64,000 nucleotides of DNA from Allofournierella sp. (GCA_020025635.1 JAHHRU010000010.1:15586-79585); one strand, 5' to 3'; numbered from the stretch's first letter, positions 41,530-50,732 are shown. Notes: generated by a model from the sequence alone, not told the origin. Numbers and translations are program-made.

Positions 41530-42762
41530 TCAGAGGTTATTCTGAGACAGATGGCAGGGAACGCCATTTACGAACATGGGGTCCAGCTCGCCCTGGATGA
41601 GCGGGCGGGCATAAGCTTCAAAGTCAGCGGTGAGCTGCAAGCCGTTTTCGCTGATCCACTCACGGGGGACCATCTTTTCCTTGTTGGCCACCTGCTGCAC
41701 ATCCACAAGCTCGGTGGAATACTGATAGGGGTGGCTGGAAAGGCGGCAGATGGCGCTCATGCAGCCGGTGTGACCCTCAAGCGCTGCCAGAACGCCTGCG
41801 CCGCCCACACGGTAGGCTTCGCTGATGTCGGTGCGGGAAGCAAGGTGGCTTGCGCAGCGCTGCAAGGTGGAAAGCTCAATGGCACGGGTCTTGCAGCCAA
41901 GGCCATGATGGATGAGGTCGGCCAGATAGCGGCCGGTGCCGGAAAGGGCGGCCTTGTGGCCAAAGGCGTCCACCGGAGCTTCGCTGCCGGAAAGATCGCA
42001 CAGATAGGTGCCGTCAGCAGTTTTGACGCCTTCGCTTGCGGCAATGATCACGCTGGGCTTCTGGTCCTGCAGGCGGCGCACCTCATTGAGGAAACGGTCG
42101 GCCTGGAAGGGGACCTCCGGCAGAAGGATGATGTCCGGGCCTTCGCAGTCCTCTGTGCAGGCAAGGCTTGCGGCGGCAGCCAGCCAGCCGGCGTGGCGGC
42201 CCATGATCTCGGCCACAGTAACGCTTTTCAGGTCATACACAGTGGAATCCCGAATGATCTCCTTCATCACGGTCGCAATGAATTTTGCGGCAGAACCAAA
42301 GCCGGGGGTGTGGTCGGTAAGCACCAGGTCGTTGTCAATGGTTTTGGGCACGCCGACAAAGCGGATGGAGCTGTTGATGCGGCTGCCGTAGGCGGAAAGC
42401 CGGGCAATGGTGTCCATGCTGTCGTTGCCGCCGATGTAAAGCACGGCGCCGATCTCATACTGGGCAAAAATATCGAACAGCTTTTTGTAAACCTCTTCGT
42501 TTTCTTCCGGGGCGGGCATCTTGTAGCGGCAGCTGCCCAGATAGGAAGAAGGGGTGCGCTTGAGCAGTTCGATGGCAAGGGGGCTGGAAAGCTTTTCATC
42601 CAGATCCAGGATGTGGCCGTTCAAAAGGCCCTCAATGCCGTACTGCATGCCGTAAACCTTGCTCTGACCCATTTCCCGCACGGTCTCGTAAACACCGGCA
42701 AGGCTTGAATTGATAACAGCGGTGGGGCCGCCGCTCTGTCCTACCAGAAAATTCATTCCCAT
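41530..42762 (-). CDS. 6-phosphofructokinase, probably pyrophosphate-dependent
   Basis: A 410-residue phosphofructokinase of glycolysis. The N-terminal VGQSGGPTAVINSS binds the phosphoryl donor; the GGNDSMDT segment (ATP-type enzymes have GGDGS) and GVPKTIDNDL with lysine before TID indicate PPi dependence, as in many gut anaerobes. IMGRHAGWLAA forms the sugar-phosphate site. The ATG at 42762 is chosen because the ATG at 42771 abuts the AAAGGA ribosome site. Single gene with its own promoter. Confidence 0.92.
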   Translation of the reverse strand: MGMNFLVGQSGGPTAVINSSLAGVYETVREMGQSKVYGMQYGIEGLLNGHILDLDEKLSSPLAIELLKRTPSSYLGSCRYKMPAPEENEEVYKKLFDIFAQYEIGAVLYIGGNDSMDTIARLSAYGSRINSSIRFVGVPKTIDNDLVLTDHTPGFGSAAKFIATVMKEIIRDSTVYDLKSVTVAEIMGRHAGWLAAAASLACTEDCEGPDIILLPEVPFQADRFLNEVRRLQDQKPSVIIAASEGVKTADGTYLCDLSGSEAPVDAFGHKAALSGTGRYLADLIHHGLGCKTRAIELSTLQRCASHLASRTDISEAYRVGGAGVLAALEGHTGCMSAICRLSSHPYQYSTELVDVQQVANKEKMVPREWISENGLQLTADFEAYARPLIQGELDPMFVNGVPCHLSQNNL

Positions 42763-42819
42763 GATACACACATTCCTTTGCTTTATTCGTCGCTTGAAAA
42801 ATCGACATTCTTCTTTATT

Positions 42820-42848
42820 ATTGTAACGTATTTTTCATGGCGGTGCAA
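42820..42848 (-). promoter_or_regulatory. Promoter of the phosphofructokinase gene
   Basis: Minus strand TTGCAC (42848-42843), 17-base spacer, TACAAT (42825-42820). Confidence 0.75.
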
Positions 42849-42914
42849 TAATTTGCCTGCCTTTTTCGTGTATAGGGTAACAGGGACCCCAATGAATCAA
42901 AAGGAGTTGAGAAC

Positions 42915-43907
42915 ATGAAGCGTTTGATCGTATGGCTGCTGACCCTTACCATGACCGCCGGGCTCCTGACCGGCTGCGGAAGTTCGCTCAGCATAATGGA
43001 CAGTAATTTTTCAGACTCATCGGGCATGAAAGAAGAGGCTGCCGCCGCAGGAAGCCCCTCGACCGATTCCATGTCGGAGGAAATGGGCCTTGAAGGCAGC
43101 GAAGCAGTGATGAAGCCCCAGGATGACCGGAAGATCATTTACAACGCAGATCTTTCGCTGGAAAGCAAGCAGTTTTCCGCCGCGCGGGATGCGCTGCTCC
43201 AGGCGGCCGCAAAGGCTGGTGCCTATGTGCAGAACAGCGATGAGGGCGGCAGCGAAGAGAGCGGCAGCCGCTGGGTGAATTACACCTTCCGGGTGCCCAG
43301 CAGCAGCTACCGGGAATTTTTGAGCGGAGCGGTGCAGGCAGGCAATGTTTTGAACAAAAGCGAAAGCACCGAGGATGTGACAGCCGAATATGTGGATGTG
43401 CAGGCCCGGCTGGAAAGCCTGGAAAAGCAGGAGGCCCGCCTTTTGGAGCTGGCCGCAAAGGCTGAAACACTGGAGGACCTGCTGGCCATTGAAAACCAGC
43501 TTACCGATGTGCGGTATCGCATCGAAAGCTACACCGGCCAGAAAAAGGTGATGGATAACCTGATTGCCTATTCCACTGTGGATGTTTCGCTCAGCGAGGT
43601 GCAGAACCTGACCCCCCAGAGCCGCAGCTTTACAAGCCGGCTGGGCAGAGCCTTTAAGGGCAGCTGGCAAAACTTTATGGAAGGTTTGCAGGACACCATC
43701 ATCAGTCTGATCTATCTGCTGCCCACGCTTGTTCTGCTGGCAGCCATAGTGGCAATCGTGCTGGTGATCGTGCGCAAGGCAGGCAAACGGCAGGCCGAAA
43801 AGCGCAAAAATATGCCGGTGCCCCCGGTGCCGCCGGTGGACCCCAATGAACCGGCCCCAAAGACTGAAACCGGCAAAAATACCCCCGTATACGGAAAGAA
43901 AGAGTAA
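42915..43907 (+). CDS. DUF4349 domain lipoprotein
   Basis: A 330-residue exported lipoprotein: signal peptide with lipobox LLTGC near residue 21, low-complexity Ser/Glu linker, DUF4349 domain from about residue 72 (RKIIYNADLSLESKQF to YSTVDVSLSEV) including a coiled coil (VDVQARLESLEKQEARLLEL), then a membrane helix near 258-283 and a Lys/Pro-rich cytoplasmic tail. It may be tethered at both ends. Function of the family is unknown; envelope stress or adhesion has been suggested only by topology. It is followed 46 bases later by another lipoprotein gene. Confidence 0.9.
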   Translation: MKRLIVWLLTLTMTAGLLTGCGSSLSIMDSNFSDSSGMKEEAAAAGSPSTDSMSEEMGLEGSEAVMKPQDDRKIIYNADLSLESKQFSAARDALLQAAAKAGAYVQNSDEGGSEESGSRWVNYTFRVPSSSYREFLSGAVQAGNVLNKSESTEDVTAEYVDVQARLESLEKQEARLLELAAKAETLEDLLAIENQLTDVRYRIESYTGQKKVMDNLIAYSTVDVSLSEVQNLTPQSRSFTSRLGRAFKGSWQNFMEGLQDTIISLIYLLPTLVLLAAIVAIVLVIVRKAGKRQAEKRKNMPVPPVPPVDPNEPAPKTETGKNTPVYGKKE

Positions 43908-43953
43908 AACAAGTCCAAAACGAAAAAGGACGCAGCATAAGGAAGGTGATACG

Positions 43954-44454
43954 ATGCGCAGATGGATCCCTTTGCTGGCAGCAGTGCTGCTGGCAGCGGC
44001 ACTGGCGGGATGCGGCGAAAACCCGGCGAAAGTACCGGCCGCAGCACCGCTGAGCGCTGAAATCGAAACACAGAGCAGTCAGACCGCTCAAACAGAGCCG
44101 GAGGGCTTTGACGCAAAGCCCCTGAACGATGGGCAGAGGGCAAAGCCGGCCGCAAAAGCGGCGCTGGAACAGGCGCTGACTACCCTTTCCAGCGACCCGG
44201 AAAGCTGGGGTAAAATGGAGCTTTTGGAGCCGGAAGGCTGCCAGCATTTCCAGATCGGGGAAACAAAGGCCTTCCTGTTCAATCTCTGCTTCAAAGAAGA
44301 GGTGGAGAAGGTGGGCGGCCGCTGGGTGGGGGATTACCTCATCACCGAGGACAAGACCCGCATCTATGTGCATGACCCGGACCGGGAGGAAAACGGCTGG
44401 GTGCTGAAAGCCCACGAGGAAAACGGCGACTGGATCCTGGATACATCGCTGTAA
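43954..44454 (+). CDS. Small exported lipoprotein
   Basis: A 166-residue lipoprotein with signal peptide and lipobox ALAGC near residue 20, a Ser/Thr/Glu linker and a C-terminal domain (about 60-166) with KLLEPEGCQHF-like and GGRWVGDYLITEDKTRIYVHDPD strands. I do not recognise the domain; the strand pattern resembles small extracellular beta domains of Faecalibacterium-type lipoproteins. AAGGAAGGTGA precedes the ATG at 43954. Likely co-transcribed with the DUF4349 gene. Confidence 0.78.
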   Translation: MRRWIPLLAAVLLAAALAGCGENPAKVPAAAPLSAEIETQSSQTAQTEPEGFDAKPLNDGQRAKPAAKAALEQALTTLSSDPESWGKMELLEPEGCQHFQIGETKAFLFNLCFKEEVEKVGGRWVGDYLITEDKTRIYVHDPDREENGWVLKAHEENGDWILDTSL

Positions 44455-44463
44455 AATAAAACC

Positions 44464-44500
44464 AAAGGCGGCGCTCTTCTGCAAAAGGAGCGCCGCCTTT
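44464..44500 (+). terminator. Terminator of the lipoprotein operon
   Basis: AAAGGCGGCGCTC and GAGCGCCGCCTTT pair perfectly, followed by ATTTTTA. Confidence 0.85.
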
Positions 44501-44522
44501 ATTTTTATGGCAGAAAACCGTG

Positions 44523-44557
44523 AAAAAATGCGGCAGCGTTAAAAACGCTGCCGCATC
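44523..44557 (-). terminator. ackA terminator
   Basis: ATGCGGCAGCG and CGCTGCCGCAT form a perfect stem; on the minus strand TTTTTTC follows. It lies 22 bases after the ackA stop. Confidence 0.88.
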
Positions 44558-44579
44558 GAAAAGCTGTTTGAACAGTTTT

Positions 44580-45800
44580 TTATTTTGCGGTGACCAGAGC
44601 CAGGGTATCACGGGCGATCATCAGCTCTTCGTTGGTGCAGATCTTCAGGATCTTCACACGGCCGCCCTCGCCGGTCATATCCAGGAACTCATCGCCGCGG
44701 CGCAGGTTCTTTTCCTGATCCAGCTTGATGCCCAGATATTCCATATCCTCGCAGACACCCTTGCGCACCAGCTCATCGTTCTCACCGATGCCGCCGGTGA
44801 ACACGATGCAGTCCAGACCGCCCATAGCGGCAGAGTAAGCACCGATGTACTTCTTGATCTGGTAGCACAGCATGTCGTGGGCCAGCTGAGCGCGCTTGTT
44901 GCCGGATTCGGCAGCAGCGGTAACGTCACGCATATCGCTGGAAACGCCGGAAACACCCAGCAGGCCGCTCTTCTTGTTCAGGTAGTCAGCCATGTCCTGG
45001 CCGTGGAAGCCCAGCTTCTGCTCCATGTAGGTGACAACGCTGGGGTCGATGTCGCCGCAGCGGGTGCCCATCAGCACGCCGGCCAGCGGGGTCAGACCCA
45101 TGCTGGTATCCACGCACTTGCCGGCGTTCACAGCGGTGATGCTGCTGCCGTTGCCCAGGTGGCAGGTAATGATCTTGGCCTTCTCGGCATCGCCGGTGAA
45201 GGTGGGATCCTTCTTCAGCAGCTCAATGGCAGCCATGCTCACATAGCGGTGGCTGGTGCCGTGGGCGCCATAGCGGCGGATGGAGTACTTCTCGTACATC
45301 TCATAGGGAACGCCGTACATATAAGCCTTGGGAGGCATGGTCTGGTGGAAGGTGGTGTCGAACACGACCACGTTGGGCACGTCTGCGCCGAACACGGCCT
45401 TTGCGCTGCGCAGGCCCTGAACGTGAGCCATGTTGTGAACAGGAGCCAGAGGAGCGATCTCCTCGATCTTGTCGATGATGGCATCGGTAACGATCTCGCT
45501 CTTGGTGAAGAACTCGGCACCCTGCACAACACGGTGGCCGATGGCGCCGATCTCGCTCTTGTCCTTAACAACAGCGCCTTCGCCGGTGGTCATCATCTCA
45601 ACCACCTTCATGAAAGCTTCGGTATGGGTGGGGAAGTCCACCTCTTCGCTCCACTTGCCGCCGTTGGCCTGGTGGGTGATCTTGCTGCCGTTGATGCCGA
45701 TGCGCTCGCACAGGCCCTTGCACAGGACCGATTCGTTCTCCATATCGATCAGCTGGTACTTCAGAGAAGAAGAACCGCAGTTGATGACCAGAATTTTCAT
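44580..45800 (-). CDS. ackA: Acetate kinase
   Basis: A 406-residue enzyme of the ASKHA fold that interconverts acetate plus ATP with acetyl phosphate plus ADP, the last step of acetate fermentation or first step of acetate use. Hallmarks are ILVINCGSSSLKYQLID at the N-terminus, the HRVVQGAEFF segment, FDTTFHQTMP, RRYGAHGTSHRYV, CHLGNGSSI and FTGGIGEND. ATG at 45800 follows GGGAGG; five upstream codons are rejected. Codon bias suggests high expression. No pta gene is adjacent. Confidence 0.97.
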   Translation of the reverse strand: MKILVINCGSSSLKYQLIDMENESVLCKGLCERIGINGSKITHQANGGKWSEEVDFPTHTEAFMKVVEMMTTGEGAVVKDKSEIGAIGHRVVQGAEFFTKSEIVTDAIIDKIEEIAPLAPVHNMAHVQGLRSAKAVFGADVPNVVVFDTTFHQTMPPKAYMYGVPYEMYEKYSIRRYGAHGTSHRYVSMAAIELLKKDPTFTGDAEKAKIITCHLGNGSSITAVNAGKCVDTSMGLTPLAGVLMGTRCGDIDPSVVTYMEQKLGFHGQDMADYLNKKSGLLGVSGVSSDMRDVTAAAESGNKRAQLAHDMLCYQIKKYIGAYSAAMGGLDCIVFTGGIGENDELVRKGVCEDMEYLGIKLDQEKNLRRGDEFLDMTGEGGRVKILKICTNEELMIARDTLALVTAK

Positions 45801-45859
45801 GATAAATCCTCCCAAAAATCATTTTACCAAAAACGAGGCGCAAGCAGCTGCGCCAAGGT

Positions 45860-45888
45860 TTTACAACTATCATCTTTTATTATATAAT
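45860..45888 (+). promoter_or_regulatory. Promoter of the tmcAL gene
   Basis: TTTACA (45860-45865), 17-base spacer, TATAAT (45883-45888), lying in the divergent ackA-tmcAL gap. A minus-strand TAAAAT at 45826-45821 may serve ackA but lacks a good -35. Confidence 0.78.
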
Positions 45889-45928
45889 GGAAATATCTGA
45901 TTTTCAAGGCAGAAAAGGGGGCAAAAAC

Positions 45929-47107
45929 ATGAAAGCAGTGGGAATTATCGCAGAATACGATCCGTTCCATGCGGGCCATGCCTGGCAGATCGCCCAGGCA
46001 AAGCGCATGGGGGCCCGGGCTGTGGCCGTTTGCATGAGCGGGGATCTGGTACAGCGGGGATCGGCGGCGCTGCTGCCGCCCTGGGTGCGGGCCCAGGCGG
46101 CGCTTCTTTCAGGGGCCGATCTTGTGATCGAGCTGCCAAACCCCTGGGCCTGCCTTTCGGCTGAGGGGTTTGCCGCAGCCGGTGTGGCGCTTTTGAGCGC
46201 TCTGCCGGGGCTGGATACCCTGGTGTTCGGCGCCGAAGTGCCGGATACAGAAGCCATGCTCTCGGCTGCCCGCATCCTGACAGGGCCCTGCTATGCGCAA
46301 GCGCTTTCCAAAGAGCTTTCCCAGGGGCTTTCGTTTGCGGCGGCCCGTGCGGCGGCGGTAAAAAGCCTTGCGCCCGGCATTGGCGGGCTGCTGGATGCCC
46401 CCAACAACAATCTGGGGGTGGAATACTGCAAGGCCATCCTGAACCAGAAAAGCCGCCTGCGCCCTTTTGCCATCGGCCGGCGAGGAGCAGATCACGGCCA
46501 GACCACCCCGGGGGAAAAGGGCTTTGCCAGCGCCAGCTTTATCCGGGAAAAATGGAAAGCGGAGGGCACCGGGCCCCTTGCGGAATATCTGCCGCCCCAG
46601 GCCCTGGCGCTTTATCGCCAGAACCAGGACCAGGTGCTGGACCGAAAGGCCTTTGAAACAGCGGTGCTGAGCCGGCTGCGGGCCATGACAACGGACGAGC
46701 TCGGAAAAACACGGGGCACCAAAGAGGGCCTTGAAAATCTTTTGGCAAACACCCTGCGCTCGGCCTGCACGCTGGAAGAGGTGTATGCGGGGATGAAGTC
46801 AAAGCGGTATGCCCACGCCCGGCTGCGCCGCTATGTGCTGGATGCGGCCCTGGGCTATACCGATGATCTGCCCAAGCTGCCGCCTTATCTGCACATCCTG
46901 GCGGCAAACCCGGTGGGGCTTGGGCTGTTAAAGGAGGCAGAACTTCCCGCCGATACCTCCCTTGCCCGGCTGGAAAAGCAGAGCGAAGCCGCAAAGCTTG
47001 CCGTCCTTGCCCACTGCGGCGGTGCGGACCTGGCGGCCCTGTGCCGTACAAAGCCCCAGCCCATGGGGCAAAGCTACACCCGCGTGCCGTTCATTATAAA
47101 CGAATAA
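45929..47107 (+). CDS. tmcAL: tRNA(Met) cytidine acetate ligase
   Basis: A 392-residue nucleotidyltransferase-fold protein of the YlbM/TmcAL family, which uses ATP and free acetate to form N4-acetylcytidine at the elongator tRNA-Met wobble base. The ATP-binding GIIAEYDPFHAGHAWQI and SGDLVQRGSAA motifs are at residues 4-55; RRGADHG and ASFIREKW follow in the middle, and a helical C-terminal domain binds tRNA. ATG at 45929 follows AAAAGGGGG. It is divergent from acetate kinase, which handles the same substrate. Confidence 0.88.
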   Translation: MKAVGIIAEYDPFHAGHAWQIAQAKRMGARAVAVCMSGDLVQRGSAALLPPWVRAQAALLSGADLVIELPNPWACLSAEGFAAAGVALLSALPGLDTLVFGAEVPDTEAMLSAARILTGPCYAQALSKELSQGLSFAAARAAAVKSLAPGIGGLLDAPNNNLGVEYCKAILNQKSRLRPFAIGRRGADHGQTTPGEKGFASASFIREKWKAEGTGPLAEYLPPQALALYRQNQDQVLDRKAFETAVLSRLRAMTTDELGKTRGTKEGLENLLANTLRSACTLEEVYAGMKSKRYAHARLRRYVLDAALGYTDDLPKLPPYLHILAANPVGLGLLKEAELPADTSLARLEKQSEAAKLAVLAHCGGADLAALCRTKPQPMGQSYTRVPFIINE

Positions 47108-47148
47108 AAAATGCCCCGCCGGTTTCAAAATCGGCGGGGCATTTTTTA
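47106..47148. terminator. Bidirectional terminator between tmcAL and the PucR-type gene
   Basis: AAAAAATGCCCCGCCG and CGGCGGGGCATTTTTT, a perfect 16-base stem with long A- and T-runs on both sides. Confidence 0.93.
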
Positions 47149-47263
47149 CCATCCAGAGAAGCAGATGAGGCTGCCGGGGGTGCACACACAGAAAGGCCGC
47201 CGGACTTTGGAGTTTTGGAAGAAAATTCGGCCCGCCCCAAAGAAAAAGGCACAAGCAAAAATG

Positions 47264-48505
47264 TCAGAAGCCGGATATTTCTGCCTGCGACTGCTGGATT
47301 AGCTGAAGCATCTGGCAGGAAAGCAGCAGCTGGTTTGCAGTGTTGCAGTCGTCAAAATCCAGGCCGAACAGTTCACGGGCCCGTGCCACCCGATAGTTGA
47401 TGGTGTTGCGGTGCAGATGCAGCTGGCCGGCGGTGACCTTAACGCTTCGGTTGCTTTGCAGATAGACCGAAAGGGTGTTCAGGTAATCGGTGCCGTTGGC
47501 CTGGTCATACTGATACAGCGCATATACATTCTGGTTGCAGTAATAGATGAGCTCGCTCAAGGGGATCTGATGCAGGATGTCGTATACCTTCACCTCATCG
47601 TAAAAAACATAGCTGTATGGATGGGTGGACAGATACCGGCGGTACTGGCAGGCTTTGAGCGCCTGGGTTTTGTATCGGTCGAACAGGAACAGATCATCGC
47701 CCCAGTCGCTGATGCCGCAGGTCAGGCATTTTTTGCGCAGATACTGGTCGAGCCGATGCAGCGTTTGGCTGCTCAGCCGGGAAAAATCATTTTCCGACAG
47801 CAGGATGGTCAGGACCTGGTTATCCACCACGATGGCAGCCTGGGGGAAAAAGGCGAGAAGCTGGTTTTTGAAGCTGTCCTCGTCCGCATTGTAAGAAGAA
47901 AAGTGGGTCAGATCGGCGCAGATGGCCCGAAACGGCTGGTGGATGTCCATGCCGATCAGGCTGGCACGGTCGATAAAGTAGCCCCGGTTTTGAAACCGGC
48001 CCTGCACCAGCTCCAAAAGAAGATCTTCCCGTTTGGTTTTCTGCTCGGCGGGAAGCACAAGGTGATGATGCGAAAGCTCCTTGGCCAAAAGCTGGGCAAC
48101 AAAGTAAAAATCGGCCTCGTCTTCGGTGGAGAAGTTGTTGTCTGTTTCGGTCACATTCAAATAGCCCAGCAGCTGGTTGTGGTCGGTGAGCTTATAAAAC
48201 CGGCGGCGGCGCTGGGTGTTGGTGGGCAGAATGGTCATCCGCTCAAACGGCGCATTGGGGTCTTTGAGCTGGGGCCAGCGGGTAAGGGTGGCCGCAAACT
48301 CCAATGTGATGTAACCCCGCTCCACAGCATTGGTCCAGGTTTCATCCGGCGCGGGGAGGGTGTGTGAATGTGCCAGGATGCGGCTGGTGTTGTTCAGGAT
48401 CACGATCGGACAGTTCAGATGCCGGGAAGCAAGATCCACCAGATAGTCAAAATCACGCTCGGCAAGGCTTGCCTGAACAAGCTCCCATTTTTGTTCCTGA
48501 TTCAT
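47264..48505 (-). CDS. PucR/CdaR-like transcriptional regulator
   Basis: A 413-residue regulator. The N-terminal half (about 1-160) resembles a sensory GAF-like domain (DYLVDLASRHLNCPIVILNN); the middle is a GGDEF-like PucR segment; the C-terminus has the PucR HTH: LNTLSVYLQSNRSVKVTAGQL then HLHRNTINYRVARARELFGL. Relatives regulate sugar-diacid or purine catabolism. The ATG at 48505 follows AGAGGAACG; the longer frame is rejected. It is divergent from an SDR-KdgT pair, which it probably controls. Confidence 0.87.
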   Translation of the reverse strand: MNQEQKWELVQASLAERDFDYLVDLASRHLNCPIVILNNTSRILAHSHTLPAPDETWTNAVERGYITLEFAATLTRWPQLKDPNAPFERMTILPTNTQRRRRFYKLTDHNQLLGYLNVTETDNNFSTEDEADFYFVAQLLAKELSHHHLVLPAEQKTKREDLLLELVQGRFQNRGYFIDRASLIGMDIHQPFRAICADLTHFSSYNADEDSFKNQLLAFFPQAAIVVDNQVLTILLSENDFSRLSSQTLHRLDQYLRKKCLTCGISDWGDDLFLFDRYKTQALKACQYRRYLSTHPYSYVFYDEVKVYDILHQIPLSELIYYCNQNVYALYQYDQANGTDYLNTLSVYLQSNRSVKVTAGQLHLHRNTINYRVARARELFGLDFDDCNTANQLLLSCQMLQLIQQSQAEISGF

Positions 48506-48592
48506 GCAATCGTTCCTCTCTCTTTGGGCTGACAGCACAAAATAGCAGTGCATTTATGGGTTATGATACCATGTTTTTTGCCTTTTTACAAT

Positions 48593-48601
48593 GCTATAAT
48601 A
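48593..48601 (+). promoter_or_regulatory. Extended -10 promoter of the SDR-kdgT operon
   Basis: TGCTATAAT with TATAAT at 48596-48601 and TG one base upstream; the -35 region is T-rich and poor. The weak -35 fits activation by the divergent PucR-type regulator. Confidence 0.68.
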
Positions 48602-48661
48602 GTCAAGGCGTTTGTTATTAGATAAACAAGCTGAAACAAAAATGAAGTGAGGAAAAATATC

Positions 48662-49408
48662 ATGTTTGATTTTACTGGAAAAACAATTCTGGTCACCGGC
48701 GGCGCACAGGGCATTGGCAAAGAGACCGTTCGCGGCATTGTGAACGGCGGCGGCCATGCTGTGATTTTGGACATCAACGAGCAGGGCGCAAAGGCCACTG
48801 CCCAGGAGCTGGGCGGCTGCTCTGTTTATAAAATGGATCTGAGCAATACCGAAAACATCCGTGAGGTCATGGCAAAGGTCCTGGCTGATTTTGACCGGGT
48901 GGACGGCCTCATCAACGTGGGCGGCGTGATCTCCAAGGTTCCCTTCCAGGAAATCAGCGATGCGGAGTGGGACCGTACCCTGCGCATCAACCTGACCGGC
49001 ACCTTCACCACCTGCTCTGCCATTTATCCTTATTTCATCGAGAAAAAGGGCGGCCGCATCGTGAACGTTTCCTCGGTTGCCGGCAAGATCGGCGGCGGCC
49101 TGCTGGGCACCGCAGCATACGCAACCTCCAAGGCCGGCGTGAACGGCCTGACCAAGGCCATTGCCAAAGAGGGCGGCAAGTACGGCATCTCCTGCAATGC
49201 GGTCTGCCCCTCCTTTACCATGACCAGCATGACCCAGAGCCTGGCTGAGGATGCCGAGAAGAGCGCAAAGGTCATTGGCATGATCCCCCTGGGCCGTGCG
49301 GCACAGCCGGAAGAAATTGCACAGATGATCCTGTTCTTTGCTTCAGATGCAGCAAGCTTTGTAAACGGCGAGATCGGCGACTGCGACGGCGGCATCGTTC
49401 TGGACTGA
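48662..49408 (+). CDS. Short-chain dehydrogenase (KduD-like)
   Basis: A 248-residue NAD(P)-dependent SDR: cofactor loop VTGGAQGIGKETV near residues 12-22, DLSN-type acidic residue, NVGG, catalytic Ser in NVSSVAG and YATSKAG (Tyr/Lys), and PSFTMTSMT near the C-terminus. Linkage to a 2-keto-3-deoxygluconate permease suggests a sugar-acid oxidoreductase such as 2-deoxy-gluconate 3-dehydrogenase, but SDR substrates cannot be assigned by sequence alone. ATG at 48662 follows GTGAGGAA. Confidence 0.87.
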   Translation: MFDFTGKTILVTGGAQGIGKETVRGIVNGGGHAVILDINEQGAKATAQELGGCSVYKMDLSNTENIREVMAKVLADFDRVDGLINVGGVISKVPFQEISDAEWDRTLRINLTGTFTTCSAIYPYFIEKKGGRIVNVSSVAGKIGGGLLGTAAYATSKAGVNGLTKAIAKEGGKYGISCNAVCPSFTMTSMTQSLAEDAEKSAKVIGMIPLGRAAQPEEIAQMILFFASDAASFVNGEIGDCDGGIVLD

Positions 49409-49432
49409 TTGGAAAACGAAGGGTAAGAAAAG

Positions 49433-50389
49433 ATGAAAAAACTGAAATACCGCCGTTTTCCCGGCGATACCATTGTGGTGCCCATGCTGCTGGGTGTGGT
49501 GCTGAATTCCTTTGTGCCCAGTGCACTGCAAATTGGCGGATTTTTCACCAGTATGGTGAACGGAACCGGTGCTCTGGTGGGTGTGTTCCTGCTGTTTTTG
49601 GGTGCAAGCATTGATATCAAGAGCACCCCGAAGGCCATCAAGACCGGTGCTGTGATCATCGGCACCAAGATCCTGCTTTCAGTGGCTTTGGGTCTGGGCG
49701 CTGCGTTCCTGTTCAACGACAGCTTCCTCGGCCTTTCCTCTCTGGCCATCATCAGCGCCATCTCGGTGGCCAACAATGCCCTTTATTCCGGCATTACCGC
49801 CCAGTACGGCGATGATTCCGAAAAGGGTGCGGTGGCCATTACCTCGCTGAGTGTCGGCCCCACCGTTACCATGATCGCTCTGAGCAGCGCAGGCCTTGCA
49901 AGCATCTCCATCTGGGCCATCGTGGGCTCCATCCTGCCGCTGATCATCGGCATCATCCTGGGCAACTGCTCTGCCTGGTTCAAGCAGACCCTTTCTGCCG
50001 CTGTGACCCCCAGCATCATCGTGGTGGGCTTTGCGCTGGGCTGCGGAATGTCCATTCAGCAGCTGTTCGAGGGCGGCGTTTCCGGCATCCTGCTGGGCCT
50101 CATCACCGTATTCGTGGTGGGCATTGTAACGGTATTCACCGATAAGCTCACCGGCGGTACCGGTGTGGCCGGCGCCTCCATTTCCAGCACCGCTGCCAGC
50201 GGCGTTTCCAACCCGGGCGCACTGGCTGCCGTGGACCCTGCCTATGCTGCCATTGCCCCCATTGCCACCGCACAGGTTGCGGCTTCGGTCATCATCACCT
50301 CGTTCTTGACCCCGATGCTCACCAGCATGGTGGTAAAGCACAACGAAAAGAAGGCCGCCAAAAAAGCGGCAGCCGGCGGCAAAGCATAA
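49433..50389 (+). CDS. kdgT: 2-keto-3-deoxygluconate permease
   Basis: A 318-residue membrane transporter of the KdgT family with about ten helices. Family-like segments are RFPGDTIVVPMLLGVVLNSF at the N-terminus, FLLFLGASIDIKSTPKAIKTG, SVANNALYSGITAQYGD and SSTAASGVSNPGALAAVDP. KdgT imports 2-keto-3-deoxygluconate, a pectin and uronate breakdown product, with protons. It starts 24 bases after the SDR gene, so both form an operon. No KDG kinase or aldolase is in the window. Confidence 0.93.
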   Translation: MKKLKYRRFPGDTIVVPMLLGVVLNSFVPSALQIGGFFTSMVNGTGALVGVFLLFLGASIDIKSTPKAIKTGAVIIGTKILLSVALGLGAAFLFNDSFLGLSSLAIISAISVANNALYSGITAQYGDDSEKGAVAITSLSVGPTVTMIALSSAGLASISIWAIVGSILPLIIGIILGNCSAWFKQTLSAAVTPSIIVVGFALGCGMSIQQLFEGGVSGILLGLITVFVVGIVTVFTDKLTGGTGVAGASISSTAASGVSNPGALAAVDPAYAAIAPIATAQVAASVIITSFLTPMLTSMVVKHNEKKAAKKAAAGGKA

Positions 50390-50545
50390 ATGAACGGCGA
50401 AACGGCTTCAATCTTCTCTTTTCATGGTTGTGATGCCATAAAGCAAAAAAGGCCTTATCCGTTGGATACCGCCGGCTAAGAAGCAGAGCTCGGATAATAG
50501 GGAATGCTTCTGAAAGCACAATGCAAAGCAATAATATAAAGCAAA

Positions 50546-50595
50546 AATTCCGAGGTCGGTTCCATTTTGAATTGACCTCGGAATTTTTTGTCTGT
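50546..50595 (+). terminator. Terminator with AAATTCCGAGG stem (second copy)
   Basis: AAAAATTCCGAGGTC...GACCTCGGAATTTTTTG; nearly the same stem as the one at 12641-12690. 50390-50545 has no gene. Confidence 0.82.
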
Positions 50596-50732
50596 GAAAG
50601 ACTTCCTGACTGCCGGAAATGTGCACCGTTAAACGATAAAAAGAGAGCAGAGTTCAGCCGCCTCAACAGTTTGAAGAATGCTATTGCTGATTGTGGACCG
50701 ATGCATGAAGAAGCATGAAAGAAGGGGCTTGG

